A DNA stretch of 64,000 bases. Origin: Planctomycetota bacterium. GTDB lineage: Bacteria; Planctomycetota; Phycisphaerae; UBA1845; PWPN01. Each line of letters opens with the position of its first letter. Within the stretch, counting starts at the first letter, position 1. The DNA is taken from positions 37,903 through 101,902 of the forward strand of contig JAKPHF010000050.1 of the NCBI GenBank assembly GCA_029550525.1. Direction: 5' to 3'. The notes under the pieces were generated by a model. That model saw only the letters and a list, made by a program, of their open reading frames with translations, was not told where the DNA came from and ran no database searches. The position numbers and the translations under genes are program-made. Shown in pieces: positions 1 through 8,829 of the stretch.

Positions 1-607
1 TATCCACGAACGGTTCACCCGTGTAGTCGTCCGTGAGATCGGCCGCTGAGAACGCCAGGTGTCCGGCAGAACCGCCGTCGAAACCGGTGAACGTATCCGG
101 CAGGAAATACAACAGGGTGGTGGAATGTCCTTCCGAGTCCTGAAAATGGACATACACCGAGTCGGGTGTCCCCCACGGCGAGCCGGCGACGGACCATGCG
201 AAATCGAAGGCAATCCTTTGGACCGGACCGTAGCCATAGAAGGAAATGTCGATCGCTCCGTAGCCGAGGTCCAACGGATTGCCCCACAGCGCGTCGCCTG
301 AGAAGCCCGGGGCGTTTCCGATCACCTGGTACTGGCTGTCGAAGAATACGTTGTTTCCGGTGTAGTTGATGAACTCGATGCCCTCCGGTGTATAGAACGC
401 ATCCGCGGAAAGCAGACCCGTGGGAGAGGCTGGCCAGTCAAAGCCGTCGCCGTTGAATCCGGAAGAAAAGGTGTAGCTGACCTGAGCCAGCAGCGGCGAG
501 GCCAAGACCAGGACAGACAGGAGCGACACCGTCCACGCGCAGCGGCTACCGCTCGCTTGTTCGCGATGATCAGTGCGGGAAATCAATAGAGTTCGCGTGC
601 GCGACAT
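1..607 (-). CDS. Exported protein of unknown function, C-terminus cut by window edge
   Basis: The frame opens at an ATG (607-605) preceded by a strong GGAGAAGGAGG ribosome binding site and stays open to the window edge, giving about 202 residues. Residues about 24-42 form a hydrophobic signal peptide ending in SPLLAQ, so the product is exported. The mature part is rich in Gly, Asp, Phe, Tyr and Ser with no charged clusters, typical of the secreted beta-rich proteins of Planctomycetota, many of which end in a PEP-CTERM sorting tail. That tail would lie outside the window, so this is a guess. No catalytic motif was recognised. The neighbouring gene is divergent. Confidence 0.7.
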   Translation of the reverse strand, partial: MSRTRTLLISRTDHREQASGSRCAWTVSLLSVLVLASPLLAQVSYTFSSGFNGDGFDWPASPTGLLSADAFYTPEGIEFINYTGNNVFFDSQYQVIGNAPGFSGDALWGNPLDLGYGAIDISFYGYGPVQRIAFDFAWSVAGSPWGTPDSVYVHFQDSEGHSTTLLYFLPDTFTGFDGGSAGHLAFSAADLTDDYTGEPFVD

Positions 608-1017
608 GGTTGCCTCCTTCTCCGTTTCGGTTGCGGGCGGAGGCGCAGACCCCCGCCGCCTCTGCCACGTGTGATGTTTGACTCGAGAATCGGGATGTTG
701 CCTCCGGGCGTGATTGTATGCTCCGGTTCGCGCGAGCGGCCAAGCAGATCCCCGGCTTTGTCCAGGAATCGGAGTTTTTTCCGATCGCGTCACAGCTGTG
801 CGAACTCGAAGCGCTGTCGACACGTCGCACGCACATAGCGCGGGCATCCTTGTCCGGCGAATTCTGTCGTCACTGCAACAGAGAAACCATGCCACTCAAT
901 GCAATTCGCTTCGCCGTCCGGCAGCACTCCGGGGCGAGCGGCGCGCTTGAATGGGCGGCACAGAGCCGCTAAGCTGTGGCGGCCTTGTGTGGCGTCCTGG
1001 GGTTGCGATCCTAATTA
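608..1017. other. Intergenic gap without recognisable gene
   Basis: About 410 bases separate the divergent exported-protein gene and the transketolase gene. Short open frames here lack ribosome binding sites and show no family resemblance. The only signal seen is a -10-like box at the right end. Confidence 0.5.
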
Positions 1018-1023
1018 TATAAT
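1018..1023 (+). promoter_or_regulatory. -10-like box TATAAT upstream of transketolase
   Basis: A perfect TATAAT lies 15 bases before the ATG of the transketolase gene, which would give a leader of about 10 bases. No convincing -35 box is seen at the right spacing. The ribosome binding site is only a weak GGCAGG. Confidence 0.4.
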
Positions 1024-1038
1024 TGGCAGGTACTTGCG

Positions 1039-2967
1039 ATGAGCACCGTAGAGGCACGTTTAGTCGAGATCTCCAAGAACATCGTCCGCATGACCACGGC
1101 AGCCGGCTCGGGCCACCCGAGCAGCGCATTGTCGCTTGTGCATCTCGTCAGCACGCTGATGTTCAAGCAGATGCGGTGGGACCCGGCCGATCCGTGGAAC
1201 CCGGGCAACGACCGGCTGGTGCTCAGCGAAGGGCACTCGGTGCCGGTGGTCTACGCGGCCTATGCCGAAGCGGGCGGCGTGGTCGGCAAGAGCAAGGCCG
1301 ACGCCCGGCCGCTGAAGGTCGAGGATCTCAAGACGCTGCGCGAGCTGGACAGCGTTCTCGACGGACACCCCAATCCGGCCGAAGGCTTCCCGTTCTTTGA
1401 TGCGGCCACCGGCTCGCTGGGCCAGGGGCTGAGCGTGGGCGCGGGGCTGGGCCTGGCCGCCCGCCAGAGTGGGATCGACAAGCGCATCTTCGTCATCATC
1501 GGTGACGGCGAGTCGCGTGAAGGGCAGATTTGGGAAGCCCTCGACTTCATCATGGATCACAACCTCACGAATGTGGGGGCGATCTTCAATTGCAACGGCC
1601 AGGGTCAGGCCGACTACGTCAGCAAGCAGCAGTCGGCGGAAGTCCTCGCCAAGAAGCTGGCTGCCTACGGCTTCGACGTCCAGGTGATCGACGGCCACAA
1701 CTTCGCCGAAATCGACGCGGCGTTGAGCAAGGTGGGCAAGGGCTCCGTGCCGGTGGCCATCGTGGCCAAGACCCAGAAGGGCTGGGGCGTCGAGTCGCTC
1801 AAGGACAAGAGCAATCACGGCAAGCCGCTGGCTCCGGAGCAGGTGGCAGACGCGGAGAAAAGCATCGATGAGACCGCCCGGTCGCTGAACATCAAGGTGG
1901 CCGACCGCGCTCCCGTGCCGCCGGCGCCGCCCGCCGCCAAGTGGCCGGCCGTCCAGCCGAAGATCGAGGTCATGCCCTTCAAGGAAGCGTGCGAAAAGGG
2001 CGGCGTGGCCGATGCGGTGGCCAAGAACAAGATTTCCACGCGGCGGATGTACGGCGTGGCGCTGCTGGCGCTCGGGCATGCCGACGAGCGGATCGTGGCC
2101 CTCGACGGCGACGTGAGCAACTCGACGTTCGCCAACGTGTTCGCCAAGGCGTTCCCCAAGCGGTTCTTCGAGTGCAAGATCGCCGAGCAGAACATGATCT
2201 CGGTGGCGGCGGGTCTGGCTGCCGGCGGATACATTCCGTTCGCCAGCTCGTTCGCCAAGTTCCTGGCTCGCGGCTACGACCAGATCGAGATGGCGGCCAT
2301 CACGCGGGCCAACATCAAGCTGGTGGGCTCGCACTCGGGCGTTTCGCTCGGCGCCGACGGCCCCAGCCAGATGAGCTTGCCCGATATGGCCTACTTCGGA
2401 TCGTACGCGGCCTCCAGTGACGGGCGCGGCAATCCGGCGTGCACGGTCTTCCATCCGGCGGATGCCGTCGCGGCGTATTACCTGACCGCGATGGCGGCCA
2501 ACGTTGGTGGCATGTGCTACGTGCGGACGCACCGGCCCGACGTCGCCCTGCTGTACTCGCCCGACACGAAGTTCGAGGTCGGCGGGTCGGCCGTCCTGGC
2601 CGAAGGCAACGCGCTGACCGTGGTGGCCAGCGGCTACATGACCACGGTGGCCCTCAAGGCCGTTCGCGAGCTGGAGAAGGAAGGCATCAAGTGCACGCTG
2701 ATCGACGCCTACAGTCTGCCGCTCCGTGCCGAGCCGATCCTGGCGGCTGCTCGCAAGGCCGGTGGCAAGATTCTGGTGGTCGAGGACAACTTCTCCGGTG
2801 GCATCAACGCGGCACTCGCACTGGCGGCGGCTCAGACGGGCGAGGTGAGGGTGTTCTCGATGAACGTGCCGCGCATCCCCAAGAGCGGCAAGTCGGGCGA
2901 CATCATTCTCGAGTCGCTGGGTCTGGGCGTGAAGGACGTGGCCGCCCGAGTGAAGGGGCTTCTGTGA
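1039..2967 (+). CDS. tkt: Transketolase
   Basis: This 642-residue protein is a thiamine-diphosphate transketolase, which moves two-carbon units between sugar phosphates in the pentose phosphate pathway. Visible marks are the N-terminal GSGHPSSALS, the SEGHSVP segment, GSLGQGLSVGAGLG, the cofactor and metal motif GDGESREGQ followed by the asparagine of FNCNGQGQ, and the central CKIAEQNMISVAAG that carries the catalytic glutamate. Pyrophosphate-binding, pyrimidine-binding and C-terminal domains follow in the usual order and the length is normal. It stands alone, followed directly by a terminator. Confidence 0.95.
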   Translation: MSTVEARLVEISKNIVRMTTAAGSGHPSSALSLVHLVSTLMFKQMRWDPADPWNPGNDRLVLSEGHSVPVVYAAYAEAGGVVGKSKADARPLKVEDLKTLRELDSVLDGHPNPAEGFPFFDAATGSLGQGLSVGAGLGLAARQSGIDKRIFVIIGDGESREGQIWEALDFIMDHNLTNVGAIFNCNGQGQADYVSKQQSAEVLAKKLAAYGFDVQVIDGHNFAEIDAALSKVGKGSVPVAIVAKTQKGWGVESLKDKSNHGKPLAPEQVADAEKSIDETARSLNIKVADRAPVPPAPPAAKWPAVQPKIEVMPFKEACEKGGVADAVAKNKISTRRMYGVALLALGHADERIVALDGDVSNSTFANVFAKAFPKRFFECKIAEQNMISVAAGLAAGGYIPFASSFAKFLARGYDQIEMAAITRANIKLVGSHSGVSLGADGPSQMSLPDMAYFGSYAASSDGRGNPACTVFHPADAVAAYYLTAMAANVGGMCYVRTHRPDVALLYSPDTKFEVGGSAVLAEGNALTVVASGYMTTVALKAVRELEKEGIKCTLIDAYSLPLRAEPILAAARKAGGKILVVEDNFSGGINAALALAAAQTGEVRVFSMNVPRIPKSGKSGDIILESLGLGVKDVAARVKGLL

Positions 2968-2998
2968 GCTCTCAGCCATGAGTTGTGAGCTCTGAGCC
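2967..2998 (+). repeat. GTGAGCTNTGAGCC-type intergenic repeat
   Basis: Directly at the transketolase stop codon the sequence repeats degenerate units of the type GTGAGCTCTGAGCC. Related units occur at 30306-30328 and 46450-46475, also between gene ends. Confidence 0.5.
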
Positions 2999-3011
2999 AG
3001 AGAAATCCGAC

Positions 3012-3049
3012 GCTGCCCGGGTCTCTTCGAGATCCGGGCAGCTTCTTTA
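3012..3049 (+). terminator. Rho-independent terminator of tkt
   Basis: A 13-bp stem (3012-3024 with 3030-3042, one G-U pair) closes on a CTTCG loop and is followed by TTCTTTAT. It lies 45 bases after the transketolase stop codon. Confidence 0.85.
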
Positions 3050-3118
3050 TGTGCAGGCAGAAAGCCAACAAGAACGTCGCACCAATGCGCGAAAGAGCAA
3101 AGTAGTGGTCATGTCGTT

Positions 3119-3152
3119 CTCACAACGGACCACTGGCCACGGGCCACTGACG
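3119..3152 (+). repeat. CCACTGRCCACTG-type repeat
   Basis: The stretch GGACCACTGGCCACGGGCC followed by ACTGACG is a short copy of the degenerate ACTGACCACTGAC repeat seen in fuller form at 11901-12092 and 26495-26563. It lies between the convergent tkt and SIS-isomerase genes. Confidence 0.4.
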
Positions 3153-3173
3153 CCGCGGAGCAATGCTCCGCGG

Positions 3174-3767
3174 CTAAACATTATCCGTGCGGGCTTTGCG
3201 GCCGAGATAGCCGCCGTGGTGACGCAGGCCGTAGTCGTAGCGGGTGATGCCCTTGAGCTCCATGAGCGTCAGGGCCAAAGCATCGGTGATGGCGAGCATG
3301 ACGGCGATGCTGGCCGATGGCGTGAGTCCCAGCGGACAGGGCTCCGCGATGATGCCCATGTCGAGAATGATCTCGCTGAGCTCACGAAGGCGCGAGTCGG
3401 GATGCGACGTGATGCCGATGATGGTCTGCAGGCCGAGATGACGGCCCAGTTCGAGCATCTCGATGATCTCGTTGGTCTTGCCGCTGGTGGATAGAGCGAC
3501 GATGACATCGTTCTTGGCCACCAGACCGAGATCGCCGTGGGCCGCCTCGCCGGGGTGGATGAACGCGGCCGGCGTGCCCGTGCTGCAGAGCGTGGCGGCG
3601 AACTTGCGGGCGATGTGGCCCGCCTTGCCCATGCCGGTGGTCAGCACCTTGCCCTGGCAATCACGCAAGGCGAGCACTGCCTGCTCGAACGCCGGCGTGA
3701 CCTTGACCGCCTTGATGGCCTCGGCCTCGCACGCAAGCACTTCCCGAATCCGCTGGAGAATGTCCAT
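3174..3767 (-). CDS. SIS-domain sugar-phosphate isomerase, KpsF/GutQ (arabinose 5-phosphate isomerase) type
   Basis: This 197-residue protein is one SIS (sugar isomerase) domain: VLTTGMGKAGHIARK near residues 40-54, the serine-rich substrate loop IVALSTSGKTNE, and LTPSASIAVMLAI. It matches the N-terminal half of arabinose 5-phosphate isomerases, which supply the Kdo precursor of lipopolysaccharide. The pair of CBS domains that normally brings the family to about 320 residues is absent. The ATG at 3767 (MDILQRI) is chosen because GGGAAAG precedes it and family proteins begin at this point; an upstream ATG would add 19 unconserved residues. Substrate is inferred from family only. Confidence 0.8.
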   Translation of the reverse strand: MDILQRIREVLACEAEAIKAVKVTPAFEQAVLALRDCQGKVLTTGMGKAGHIARKFAATLCSTGTPAAFIHPGEAAHGDLGLVAKNDVIVALSTSGKTNEIIEMLELGRHLGLQTIIGITSHPDSRLRELSEIILDMGIIAEPCPLGLTPSASIAVMLAITDALALTLMELKGITRYDYGLRHHGGYLGRKARTDNV

Positions 3768-3849
3768 GCTTTTTCTTTCCCTAATGCCCCCGGATTGGGT
3801 CCTGGGCTGAGGAACAATGTACATTCGATCGGGCGGGCGTGCAAAAACT

Positions 3850-3968
3850 GTGAGAATGTGAGAAAGTGGGAATGTGGGGGGGCGAACAGGGACAAGTGTC
3901 CCTCATGGCCTGCGTTCGCACGTTCTCACTTTCCCACCTTCTCACCTTCCCATTTTCCCACGTTTCTC
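3850..3968. repeat. Inverted-repeat element of GTGRGAANN units, left copy
   Basis: The left arm (3850-3876) and right arm (3920-3965) are each built of degenerate 9-base units of the type GTGAGAATG or GTGGGAAAG, in opposite orientation, so the whole can fold back. The loop holds a small perfect hairpin AGGGACA-AG-TGTCCCT (3888-3903). It abuts the stop codon of the ABC ATPase gene, and a second copy lies on the other side of that gene. Confidence 0.7.
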
Positions 3969-4697
3969 TCACGGCCGTGCGCCGTGCCAGGCTTCCAATC
4001 CGTGGCGTTCCATGAGCGGACCGTCGTGCAGAATCGTCTCGGTGGGGCCATCAGCGACCACGCGGCCCTGGTCGATGAGCACGGCGCGCGAACATAGCCC
4101 CGCTACCATGGCCAGGTCGTGTGACGCGATCAACAGCGTCATGGGCAGCGACGAGAGCGTCTCGATCAGCCGTCGACGCGAGCGCGGATCGAGGTTGCTG
4201 GCCGGCTCGTCCATGAGCAGCAACTCGGGCTGCATGACCAGCACGCCGGCCACAGCTGCGTTACGTCGCTGGCCCATGGACAGGTGATGCGGCGGCCGCT
4301 CCAGCATGTGCGACAAGCCCATGCGGTCGGCCACCCGCTGTACGCGCTGCCGAACCAGATCGGCGGGCAGGCCGAGATTCGTTGGCCCGAACGCCAGGTC
4401 TTCGGCAAGACTCGGCATGAACAACTGATCGTCAGCGCTTTGAAACACCAGGCCGATCCGCCCCCGTACTTCGCGCACGCGCTGCGGCGTGAGCGGTTCA
4501 CCCGCAAACGTGATCCGTCCCCGTCCGAACACCAGCCCGGCCAGGCACAGGAGCAACGTGCTCTTGCCCGATCCGTTGGGGCCGACCAATCCCACTTTCT
4601 CGCCGGCGCTCAGGCTCAAGTTGATGCCCTGCAGCGCATGCGTACCGTCGGGATAGGTGTAGCTGAGGTCTTCAACTTGGAGGAGCGAGTCAGCCAA
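3969..4697 (-). CDS. ABC transporter ATP-binding protein, energy-coupling factor/cobalt (CbiO) type
   Basis: This 242-residue protein is a complete ABC ATPase. Walker A is GPNGSGKS near residues 39-46, the Q-loop sits in LVFQSADDQLF, the signature is LSMGQ, Walker B is LLLMDEP, and the H-loop is ASHDL. The QSADDQLFMPSLAEDLAFGP stretch is typical of CbiO/EcfA ATPases, which power uptake of metals or vitamins. No membrane partner (CbiM, CbiQ or EcfT) is in the window, so the substrate cannot be named. The gene lies alone between two copies of the same repeat element and downstream of purC in the same direction. Confidence 0.88.
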   Translation of the reverse strand: MADSLLQVEDLSYTYPDGTHALQGINLSLSAGEKVGLVGPNGSGKSTLLLCLAGLVFGRGRITFAGEPLTPQRVREVRGRIGLVFQSADDQLFMPSLAEDLAFGPTNLGLPADLVRQRVQRVADRMGLSHMLERPPHHLSMGQRRNAAVAGVLVMQPELLLMDEPASNLDPRSRRRLIETLSSLPMTLLIASHDLAMVAGLCSRAVLIDQGRVVADGPTETILHDGPLMERHGLEAWHGARP

Positions 4698-4710
4698 AGG
4701 CGATCCTCAG

Positions 4711-4836
4711 TGCGAACGTGGGAAGTGAGAACGTGAAAAATGTTGAGAAAGTGAGAATGTGCGAATGTACGAACGTGGAATCGGCAAAGTCGCGTTTTTC
4801 ACATTTCCACTTTCCCACATTCTCACCTTCCCACAC
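4711..4836. repeat. Inverted-repeat element of GTGRGAANN units, right copy
   Basis: The left arm (4711-4780) consists of GTGGGAAGTGAGAACGTG-like units and the right arm (4800-4836) of their complement, CACTTTCCCACATTCTCACC. It has the same composition as the element at 3850-3968, and it ends 7 bases before the purC stop codon. Confidence 0.7.
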
Positions 4837-4843
4837 TCCCCAT

Positions 4844-5734
4844 TCACGCGGCGAACTTCTTCCCCGTGATCTTCTCATACGCCTCGATGTACTTCGCGCT
4901 CGTGTTGGCCACGACCTCTTCGGGCAACTGCGGGCCGGGCGGCGTCTTGTCCCAGTCGAGCGTTTCGAGATAGTTGCGGACGTACTGCTTGTCGAAGCTC
5001 GGCTGATCGTGACCGGGCTTGTACACGTCGGCCGGCCAGAACCGCGACGAATCGGGCGTGAGCACCTCGTCCACGAGCACCAGCTTGTCGCCATCCAGTG
5101 CCCACTCGAACTTGGTGTCGGCGATGATCACGCCCCGCTGCCGAGCGTAGGCCGCCGCGTCCTGGTAAACGGCAATGCTCTGCTCCCGGAGGCGGGCGGC
5201 AAGCGTGTCACCCACGATGCCGCACATCCGCTCGAACGAGATGTTCTCGTCGTGCCCGCTCTCCTCCTTGGTCGCAGGCGTGAAGATGGGTTCGGGCAAC
5301 TGGTCGCATTGCCGCAAGCCGGCAGGCAGGCGGAGGCCACAGACCGTGCCGTCCTTCTGGTACTCTTTCCAGCCGCTGCCCGTGATGTAGCCGCGAACCA
5401 CGCATTCGATGGGCACAACCTGCAACTTGCGGACGACCATGGCCCGGCCGCGCAGTTCGTCGAGGTAGGCCTCAAAACCCGCGGGCGCTCGGTCGGTCAC
5501 CACCTCGATCAGGTGATGATCGACACCCTTCAAGCGCGAAAACCAGAACTCGCTGATGCGCGTGAGCACCTCGCCTTTATGGGGAATCCCGTTGGGCATG
5601 ACCACGTCAAACGCGCTGATGCGATCGCTGGCCACGAAGAGCAACCGATCGCCCAGATCGTACACGTCGCGAACCTTGCCGCGGCGGACGGGATAGCCCG
5701 GGTAGTTGGTCTGAAGCACCACCTTGCTCGCCAT
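4844..5734 (-). CDS. purC: Phosphoribosylaminoimidazole-succinocarboxamide synthase (SAICAR synthase)
   Basis: This 296-residue enzyme joins aspartate to CAIR in de novo purine synthesis. It shows the family start YPVRRGKVRDVYDLGDRLLF, the SDRISAFDVVMP segment, VVRGYITGSGWKEYQ, and the C-terminal signature IADTKFEWALDGDKLVLVDE. The length fits the larger PurC class of about 290-300 residues rather than the 240-residue E. coli type. The start has AGGAGATGGAGA upstream. No other purine gene is in the window. Confidence 0.95.
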   Translation of the reverse strand: MASKVVLQTNYPGYPVRRGKVRDVYDLGDRLLFVASDRISAFDVVMPNGIPHKGEVLTRISEFWFSRLKGVDHHLIEVVTDRAPAGFEAYLDELRGRAMVVRKLQVVPIECVVRGYITGSGWKEYQKDGTVCGLRLPAGLRQCDQLPEPIFTPATKEESGHDENISFERMCGIVGDTLAARLREQSIAVYQDAAAYARQRGVIIADTKFEWALDGDKLVLVDEVLTPDSSRFWPADVYKPGHDQPSFDKQYVRNYLETLDWDKTPPGPQLPEEVVANTSAKYIEAYEKITGKKFAA

Positions 5735-5797
5735 TATGTGTCTCCATCTCCTGAGTCCCGAGGGATCGGCGTCCCCGGGGTTGGTTTCAATTCAATT

Positions 5798-7099
5798 CTA
5801 AGGCTGACTGGAACCGGCCGCGTCCTTCGGAGCCGGCTTGAGCCAGTCGAACCAGGATTTCTGCTTGGCCTTCTCCTGTTCTTCCTGCCACTTCTTCGCG
5901 TTCTCCTGGGCTTCGGCGATCCGCTCGGCCATTTCCTTCTGCTGTTGTTCCATCCAGGCGCGATATTGCTCGCGACGGGCTTGCTCGGCGGCTTCGACCT
6001 GCTCGGGCGTCGGCGTTCTAACCGCGGGCTTCTGCATGCGGGCGGCAAGTGTCTTCGACAGCCGGTTCAGCCGATGCCGTTCGGCCATGAGCCGCTGCTT
6101 GAGATCGGCGTTGCGGCGCAGGGCCGGATCGAGCCGGATGCGTTCGTTGAGCAGACTGCTCGCCAGATGCACGTGCGGAGCCAGAGCCCGGGCCTGCCGA
6201 GGCGAGCCATCGAACTCTTCCGGCCGATCCAGCCAATCGACGACGGCATAGACCTTGTCGTCCCGATCGCCCTCGGCGGCCGGACGAGTTTGTGCATAAG
6301 CCTCGTACCAGGGCCGGGCGGACGCCATGGCCGGGCGAACGGCGGGAGCGAACTGCTCGCGTGCCAACTGCGGTTCGCTTCGCTCGCTTCGCGCGCCTGC
6401 GGCAGTCTCAAACTTCACTTCGACCTTGTCGCTGCGGTCGACCAGAGCCGCCTCATAAGCAGCTTCGAGCATGGGCAACAGCGACGGCTTCTCATACTCG
6501 GTCACGTAGGGCAGGCGAATCGCCGACCCGCGACGTGTGGCGATGGCCGCCCGCATGTGGGCGTCGGCGGCCAGCTCCGCCAGCGTCTTGGCGGTGGTCG
6601 CCAACGTCATCGCCGACATGGCTTCCCGCTGCCCGGCATCGGCGGAATTGATCAGCCGCGAGAGCTCGTTGCCGGCGTTCACGTAGTCCTCGGCTCGCCA
6701 CTTGGCGATGGCGACGATGAGCGCTCGCTGGATGTCGGGAGGCAGTTCCGCCGGAGCCGCAACTGCAGCTGAGTCAGCGGCGGGCCGGCTTGCGGATGCT
6801 CCCTCCTCGTCGGGCATGCCGGCATGAGTGCCGCTTTTCGGAAGCCGGTTGGTCGGCCGGCTGGCCGCCTGAGGCGGATCGCGCTGAATGGAGGCGATGT
6901 TGACGCGATCGACGATATCCACGTAGCTTCCGCCCACCTCATTCGAACGGCGGATGTGCACGTAGTTGGCGGTCCCCCCGATGATGCGGCCCTCGATGCG
7001 GTCGCCGTTGTGCAGCAGGATCGTGTCAGCGCGCAACACCGCCGCCCAGCCCGCCAGGCTGGACAGCGCGATGCTCATGCACATTCCGACTCGCCACAC
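5798..7099 (-). CDS. Exported protein with N-terminal NGDRIEGRI domain and C-terminal coiled coil, function unknown
   Basis: The GTG at 7099 has GGAGG eight bases upstream and begins a 433-residue protein. A signal peptide covers roughly residues 5-24, followed by TILLHNGDRIEGRIIGG, a short beta-barrel-like motif common in exported planctomycetal proteins. The middle is helical and unrecognised. Residues about 350-425 are very rich in Glu, Gln, Lys, Arg and Ala and look like a coiled coil. The segment RSERSEPQ (near 6380-6400) is encoded by a CGCTTCGCTCGCTTCGC run that resembles an inserted repeat. The protein probably sits in the periplasm or on the envelope; no enzyme motif is visible. Confidence 0.75.
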   Translation of the reverse strand: MWRVGMCMSIALSSLAGWAAVLRADTILLHNGDRIEGRIIGGTANYVHIRRSNEVGGSYVDIVDRVNIASIQRDPPQAASRPTNRLPKSGTHAGMPDEEGASASRPAADSAAVAAPAELPPDIQRALIVAIAKWRAEDYVNAGNELSRLINSADAGQREAMSAMTLATTAKTLAELAADAHMRAAIATRRGSAIRLPYVTEYEKPSLLPMLEAAYEAALVDRSDKVEVKFETAAGARSERSEPQLAREQFAPAVRPAMASARPWYEAYAQTRPAAEGDRDDKVYAVVDWLDRPEEFDGSPRQARALAPHVHLASSLLNERIRLDPALRRNADLKQRLMAERHRLNRLSKTLAARMQKPAVRTPTPEQVEAAEQARREQYRAWMEQQQKEMAERIAEAQENAKKWQEEQEKAKQKSWFDWLKPAPKDAAGSSQP

Positions 7100-7297
7100 G
7101 ATCGCATCCTCCGGTGCGGATCACCGCCGGGAGCGGCATTATACGGCCAGAGCGTCGCCCGACGAACAGGACCAACCGTCGCCCCGCTTCCCGGCGTTGC
7201 CGTTTGGGCCTTATACTGCCGCTCGACTGGCGATCACGGCTTGCTGCCGTGCCGGGCGCGTCACGGCGACCGGTGCGTTTCGAAGTGGAGGCGAAAC

Positions 7298-8272
7298 TTG
7301 GGATTCCGTGTTTTTGTCACCCGCCGTATTCCCGAGGCGGGACTCGAACTGCTACGGCGGGAATGCTCCGATTTGCACATCAGTCCGCATGATCGGGCGG
7401 CAACCCGGGAGGAGCTCCTACGAGGTGTGGCCGGCCGTGACGGCGTACTGTGCCATCTGACCGATCGCGTGGACGACGAGGTGCTGGCTGCCGCGGGCCC
7501 CGCGTGCCGGGCGTTCGCCAACTATGCCGTCGGCTACAACAACATCGACGTGGCGGCCGCCGCCCGCCGCGGCATCTGGGTCACCAACACGCCGGGCGTG
7601 CTGACCGAGACCACCGCCGATCTGGCTTGGGCGCTGCTCATGAGCGTCGCCCGCCGCATCGTGGAGTCTGACCGGTTCTTCCGCTCGGGCCGCTGGGACG
7701 GCTGGGGGCCCATGCAGTTTCTCGGCCACGACATTCACGGAGCGACGCTTGGCGTTATCGGCGCGGGCCGGATCGGCCAGGCGGTCGCCCGGCGAGCGAC
7801 GGGCTTCGGCATGCGGATTCTCTACTGCGGTCGGCGCGACGTGCCCGAGATGCAGCAGCTCGGCGCAGTCCGGGTCGAACTGGACGCGCTGCTGGCCGCG
7901 AGCGACTTCGTCAGTCTGCACGTGCCTTTGACGGATGCCACGCGGCATCTCATCGGACGTCGCGAACTGGGCCTGATGAAGCCGACCGCGTATCTGATCA
8001 ACACCGCCCGCGGTCCGGTGGTGGATGAAGTCGCCCTCGTCGAAGCCTTGCGCGACAAGCGAATCGCCGGTGCCGGGCTTGACGTGTACGAGGAGGAGCC
8101 CATGCCCACGGCGGGGCTGATCGAGTTGCCCAACGTGGTCTGTGTGTGCCACATCGGCTCGGCCACCGAAGCCACGCGGTCGAAGATGGCCGAAATGGCG
8201 GCGATGAATCTCTTGGCCGCCATGCGCGGCGAGGTTCCTCCGCATGCTGTCAACGCGCCGCACTCGAGTTGA
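7298..8272 (+). CDS. D-2-hydroxyacid dehydrogenase, glyoxylate/hydroxypyruvate reductase type
   Basis: The start is a TTG at 7298 preceded by GGAGGCGAAAC, giving 324 residues that begin MGFRVFVTRRIPEAGLELL. The NAD-binding motif is GVIGAGRIGQAVA, the catalytic arginine is in LINTARGPVVDE, the glutamate in GLDVYEEEP, and the histidine in CHIGSATEATR. The family usually has PHIGSAT; the proline is replaced here by cysteine. It probably reduces glyoxylate or hydroxypyruvate with NAD(P)H. The next gene starts 14 bases after the stop, so the two are likely cotranscribed. The frame extends farther upstream, but that part resembles no family. Confidence 0.9.
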   Translation: MGFRVFVTRRIPEAGLELLRRECSDLHISPHDRAATREELLRGVAGRDGVLCHLTDRVDDEVLAAAGPACRAFANYAVGYNNIDVAAAARRGIWVTNTPGVLTETTADLAWALLMSVARRIVESDRFFRSGRWDGWGPMQFLGHDIHGATLGVIGAGRIGQAVARRATGFGMRILYCGRRDVPEMQQLGAVRVELDALLAASDFVSLHVPLTDATRHLIGRRELGLMKPTAYLINTARGPVVDEVALVEALRDKRIAGAGLDVYEEEPMPTAGLIELPNVVCVCHIGSATEATRSKMAEMAAMNLLAAMRGEVPPHAVNAPHSS

Positions 8273-8286
8273 ACAGGAACACCGCC

Positions 8287-8727
8287 GTGAGCCATCGAGC
8301 GTACACCTGGGAATACCGCGTTGAAGTCAAGCCCTACGACAAGATCGTGGACGTGCTGGAGGCGTTCTTCGCGTCTTATCCGGCCGGCGATTACACCTGC
8401 GAACGCCGTGAGACGTATCGGCTGCAGTTTCGCCGCGGCGAATGGCGGAAAAGCCTGTTCGGCCTGGGTAATCTCGTGCCGGCCGCCCTGCCTAAAGGCG
8501 CGTTCAACCGTTGGCCGGTGATTGTCTATGTGCTCGTGCGACCCTCGCCGGAAACGTTCCTGGTCACGATTCGATATGAAGTCCACCTGCCCCGGTCGAT
8601 CCCGATGCTCATCCCCGAGGTGCAGGACTCGGTGAATCAGCATTGCCTCAAGGAACTCGACGACCTGGCGGTCTACCTGGCCGAATGCACCGGCATGCCC
8701 CAAAAGCCCCCCGTTAGAACGCAGTGA
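8287..8727 (+). CDS. Small protein of unknown function
   Basis: A GTG at 8287 starts a 146-residue protein beginning VSHRAYTWEYRVEV, with AGGAAC upstream. It has no signal peptide; a moderately hydrophobic stretch (WPVIVYVLVRP, ETFLVTIRYEVHL) looks like a beta sheet core rather than a membrane helix. I do not recognise the family. It is 14 bases downstream of the hydroxyacid dehydrogenase, which suggests an operon but not a function. Confidence 0.7.
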   Translation: MSHRAYTWEYRVEVKPYDKIVDVLEAFFASYPAGDYTCERRETYRLQFRRGEWRKSLFGLGNLVPAALPKGAFNRWPVIVYVLVRPSPETFLVTIRYEVHLPRSIPMLIPEVQDSVNQHCLKELDDLAVYLAECTGMPQKPPVRTQ

Positions 8728-8829
8728 CTACACCTTCGCACGCACACATCTCTCTGTAAGCGCGTGCGTTACTACATGGGCACCGTTGAACAAGACAGCC
8801 TCCCTTGCACGGTCACGCGTAAAACAACG

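Noticed and set aside
1060..2979. A 639-codon open frame antisense to transketolase
   Set aside because: It is a shadow of a high-GC gene: composition is Arg/His/Gly-rich, it has no family motif and no ribosome binding site, while the opposite strand is a full transketolase.
4718..6772. A 684-codon open frame antisense to purC and the exported coiled-coil gene
   Set aside because: It spans two clear genes on the other strand plus a repeat element, and its protein has no recognisable domain.
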